Shown piece by piece: positions 4,775-6,714 of a stretch of DNA of 6,714 nucleotides; positions within the stretch are counted from its first letter, which is position 1, and each line of letters begins with the position of its first letter. Below the pieces are notes generated by a model, which was not told where the DNA came from, ran no database searches, and was given only the letters and a program-made list of their open reading frames with translations. The stretch is from an uncultured Microcaldota archaeon (lineage in GTDB: Archaea; Micrarchaeota; Micrarchaeia; Anstonellales; Bilamarchaeaceae). Position numbers and translations under genes: made by a program. Where the stretch lies: contig CAILMU010000037.1 in assembly GCA_903835325.1 (NCBI GenBank), forward strand, positions 1 to 6,714. The letters run 5' to 3'.

Positions 4775-5575
4775 ATGCCCACACTCATAGAGGAGATGCT
4801 AAAATGCCTGGAGATCAGAGAGGTCAAGAACCTCCTCGGGCACGAGCAGGTCATACCTTACAATGTGAAACGGCTCAAGGAATCCATGCTCAATATCGGG
4901 CACCTCGTCGACCCGCTTGTGGTGGACAAGAAAAGCGGCGTCGTCCTGGACGGGAACCACCGCCTGAAGGTCCTTGAGATAATCGAGTGCCCCTTTGCAG
5001 TCTGCCAGACAGTCGATTATATCGGGAACGACCAGATAACCGTCGGCTCCTGGTTCCCATCCCTTTCGCTCAGCCACGAATCATTGTTCAAGCTGGACTC
5101 CATCAAGCACGAGAAGGTGGACCGCGCTGCCGGCGAAAAAGCCGTGAAGGACCTGAAAGCGCCGTTCATGCTTGTCACCAAGAAGGACGGATGCTATCTC
5201 ATGAATCCCGGCGACTATAAACTCAAGGAGATGGTGCAGGAGCAACTCTACATACTTTCGCTCCTTGAGAAGACCGCGGTCGACTACATCCCTGAAGAAG
5301 AGGTGGACCGCATGGTCAACCTGGGCCAATCAGTCCTGCTCCGCCGCTCTTACACGAAAGAGGAGATAGTGAAGACCGCGCAGGCGCATTCTCCGCTCCC
5401 TCCGAAATCCACCCGCCACCTCATCCCAGGGCGAATCATCAGGTTGAACATGAAGCTCGGATGGCTGAACAGCTCCCCTGAAGAGGCGAAGAAAGCGCTC
5501 GATGACATGCTGAAAGTCAGGGCCTACACCGGCAACGTCAGGAAATACTACGAGCCTGTCATTGTCATATACTGA
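4775..5575 (+). CDS. serK: ParB/sulfiredoxin-fold protein of the SerK/SbnI free-serine kinase family
   Basis: The product has 266 residues. The N-terminal ParB-like domain covers about 10-95. GHEQ at 22-25 puts Glu24 where, from memory, Thermococcus SerK has its catalytic Glu30. LDGNHRL at 58-64 matches the nucleotide-binding DGHHR motif with Asn for the first His. SWFP at 92-95 matches TWYP. In the C-terminal domain, PPKSTRHLIP (209-218) followed by LNMKL matches the family-specific PK-T-TRH block. Archaeal SerK phosphorylates free L-serine with ADP to give O-phosphoserine and AMP, feeding cysteine synthesis; SbnI does this with ATP. Both are cytosolic. The protein is about 25-35 residues longer than SerK, with a C-terminal extension after the conserved block. 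No cysteine-pathway gene lies beside it. Family membership is well supported; the exact nucleotide and substrate are inferred. Confidence 0.78.
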   Translation: MPTLIEEMLKCLEIREVKNLLGHEQVIPYNVKRLKESMLNIGHLVDPLVVDKKSGVVLDGNHRLKVLEIIECPFAVCQTVDYIGNDQITVGSWFPSLSLSHESLFKLDSIKHEKVDRAAGEKAVKDLKAPFMLVTKKDGCYLMNPGDYKLKEMVQEQLYILSLLEKTAVDYIPEEEVDRMVNLGQSVLLRRSYTKEEIVKTAQAHSPLPPKSTRHLIPGRIIRLNMKLGWLNSSPEEAKKALDDMLKVRAYTGNVRKYYEPVIVIY

Positions 5576-5584
5576 GATTCGCCG

Positions 5585-5617
5585 AAGCCCATTATTCAGG
5601 GGCTTTCCTCTTGTTTT
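5585..5617 (+). terminator. Hairpin and T-rich tail after the SerK-like gene
   Basis: AAGCCC (5585-5590) pairs with GGGCTT (5600-5605) around a 9-nt loop, and the T-rich TTGTTTT follows to 5617. It starts 10 nt after the stop codon. The T-rich end overlaps the next gene's TATA box. Confidence 0.5.
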
Positions 5618-5622
5618 ATAAA
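5615..5622 (+). promoter_or_regulatory. TATA box of the beta-helix protein gene
   Basis: TTTATAAA ends 23 nt before the ATG at 5645, predicting a leaderless message. It is an excellent archaeal TATA match. Confidence 0.7.
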
Positions 5623-5644
5623 TCTCATTTGCTTTTGAGCTAGC

Positions 5645-6714
5645 ATGCCGACTCGATATACTAAATATATGCGATGCTTGTTCCTGGCTCTGGCCATCGT
5701 GCTGGTGCTCTCAGGTGCGGTCTCCGCGCTCACGAACGTATCCGCGTGCAAGAACATCGACAATGTGACGGATAGATACTACGTCATGAATACTACCATC
5801 AGTGGTACCCAGGGCGGTGGAAGCGCAGCGCCTCTTGGCGGCAAGGCATGCATCAAAATCATCTCATCCAATGTGGTGTTCGACTGCAACGGATACAGAA
5901 TGACGAACAACGGCGCGGACTACGGGATCCTTCTCAACAATTCGGTCACAAATGTCACGATAAAGAACTGCAACGTGTCGCAGTATAACTATGGAGTCTA
6001 TATCTACAGCTGCAATGGGAACTTCATCTATAATTCAACGTCTTACAACAACTCCGCCTCGGGCTTCCGCATCAACACCTCATCCAATACAGTCATCGCG
6101 AATTGCACCTCATACAACAATTCCAATCAGGGTTTCAGGGTAAGCGGCGGAAGCGGCAACAACCTCACCAATAACACGGCATATGGCAATGCCCAGTATG
6201 GTTTTCACCTGGCCGAGCAAACAACCGACAATCTCCTGATAAACAATACGGCATATCGCAATCCTGTGGGTTTCTACGCTGATGATAGCCCAGTCGACAC
6301 CTTCATGGGCAGCATCTCATTCAATAACACTGATTCTGGCTTCTACATACTCAATTCCAACGCCACCATTTCAGGCGGCCATCTCTACAACAACACCCTG
6401 GATTTCAGGTTCAAACGGAACTCCGGTTCGCGCGGGATATCATTGTCCCAAGTCATTTTCGACAATCCATCTGGGAATACGGCGAACTCCACGAACCTTT
6501 CTCTGAATGACACCATTAATTCTAACCAGGACTACTCGATAAGCTGGAGCAGCATCCCTTCCACGCTTCCGAGCGGCCTCCAGTCTTTCAGGAACAAGTA
6601 TGTCAACATCTCCACAATAGGCGGGACTGTCTCGATAGACCAGATAGTGTGGTCATGGTCGAGCGGCGAACTCTCTGGGTACGACGTGAATACGTTCCAG
6701 CTCTGGAAATACAA
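5645..6714 (+). CDS. Exported NosD-like right-handed beta-helix surface protein, N-terminal part
   Basis: The reading frame is open for 356 codons from 5645 to the window edge with no stop. Residues 1-28 are a Sec-type signal peptide: basic start, hydrophobic core LFLALAIVLVLSG, likely cut after VSA. Residues 35-90 form a cap with CKNID, a Gly-rich turn and VVFDCNGYRMTNNG, the usual entry to archaeal beta-helix domains. Residues 94-254 are seven rungs of exactly 23 residues, with Gly at 94, 117, 140, 163, 186, 209 and 232. Each rung holds a G-[FVI] strand, then N-rich turns such as NNT and YNNS. About 20 N-glycosylation sequons are present, suggesting a glycosylated cell-surface protein. From about 260 the pattern ends and a beta-rich domain starts (YSISWSSIPS). 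Such proteins act in carbohydrate binding or cell-surface adhesion; the exact role is unknown. The C-terminus is missing. Confidence 0.88.
   Translation, partial: MPTRYTKYMRCLFLALAIVLVLSGAVSALTNVSACKNIDNVTDRYYVMNTTISGTQGGGSAAPLGGKACIKIISSNVVFDCNGYRMTNNGADYGILLNNSVTNVTIKNCNVSQYNYGVYIYSCNGNFIYNSTSYNNSASGFRINTSSNTVIANCTSYNNSNQGFRVSGGSGNNLTNNTAYGNAQYGFHLAEQTTDNLLINNTAYRNPVGFYADDSPVDTFMGSISFNNTDSGFYILNSNATISGGHLYNNTLDFRFKRNSGSRGISLSQVIFDNPSGNTANSTNLSLNDTINSNQDYSISWSSIPSTLPSGLQSFRNKYVNISTIGGTVSIDQIVWSWSSGELSGYDVNTFQLWKY
5924..6406 (+). repeat. Seven 69-nt units coding 23-residue beta-helix rungs
   Basis: The glycine that starts each strand recurs every 23 codons without any insertion or deletion, from codon 94 to codon 232, and the seventh unit ends at codon 254. 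The DNA units have diverged, so the period is kept at protein level rather than by recent tandem duplication. Confidence 0.75.

Noticed and set aside
4775..5575. Chromosome partition ParB or a ParB-type nuclease
   Set aside because: There is no DNA-binding helix-turn-helix and no ParA neighbour, while the PPKSTRH block points to the serine kinase branch of the fold.
5924..6406. CRISPR-like or recent tandem DNA repeat
   Set aside because: The 69-nt period is coding and the units have diverged in DNA; there are no identical repeats with unique spacers.

Overview
The window is archaeal. It carries an Nre-family DNA repair protein, which is an archaeal marker. It also has a Bat-type (HTH_10) transcription regulator, an archaeal free-serine-kinase-like protein, a secreted NosD-like beta-helix protein with an archaeal-style signal peptide, and a tRNA with no encoded CCA. 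Most genes have an A/T-rich TATA box ending about 23-30 nt before the start codon, which implies leaderless or nearly leaderless mRNAs. The beta-helix protein and the small unknown genes suggest a DPANN lineage such as Micrarchaeota or Diapherotrites. That placement is a guess from style, not a demonstrated assignment.

Layout. (1) 1-380, minus: 5' part of an Nre gene running off the left edge, divergent from (2) 523-1302, plus: an unknown two-helix membrane protein. (3) 1405-1537: tRNA-Gly(GCC) with strong dyads just upstream, one of which runs into the tRNA 5' end. (4) 1571-2181, minus: a toxin-antitoxin operon, with a ribbon-helix-helix antitoxin followed by a PemK/MazF endoribonuclease overlapping by 4 nt. 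(5) 2334-2597, plus: a small two-helix membrane protein. (6) 2645-3307, plus: the HTH_10 regulator. (7) 3444-3953, plus: an unknown helical acidic-tailed protein, the only monocistronic gene here with a strong Shine-Dalgarno. (8) 4028-4642, minus: an unknown 204-residue protein. (9) 4775-5575, plus: a ParB-fold protein with the signature residues of the SerK/SbnI serine kinases. (10) 5645-6714, plus: the N-terminal part of an exported beta-helix protein with seven exact 23-residue rungs, running off the right edge.

How they may work together. Most genes look like independent units with their own promoters. The exception is a likely small regulatory circuit. Two 18-bp palindromic sites identical at 16 of 18 positions bracket the HTH_10 gene. 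One lies over its inferred transcription start and ATG, where binding would repress. The other lies just upstream of the TATA box of the next gene (3444), where binding would activate. The toxin-antitoxin pair has its own candidate operator overlapping its TATA box. No stretch longer than 300 bases lacks a gene.
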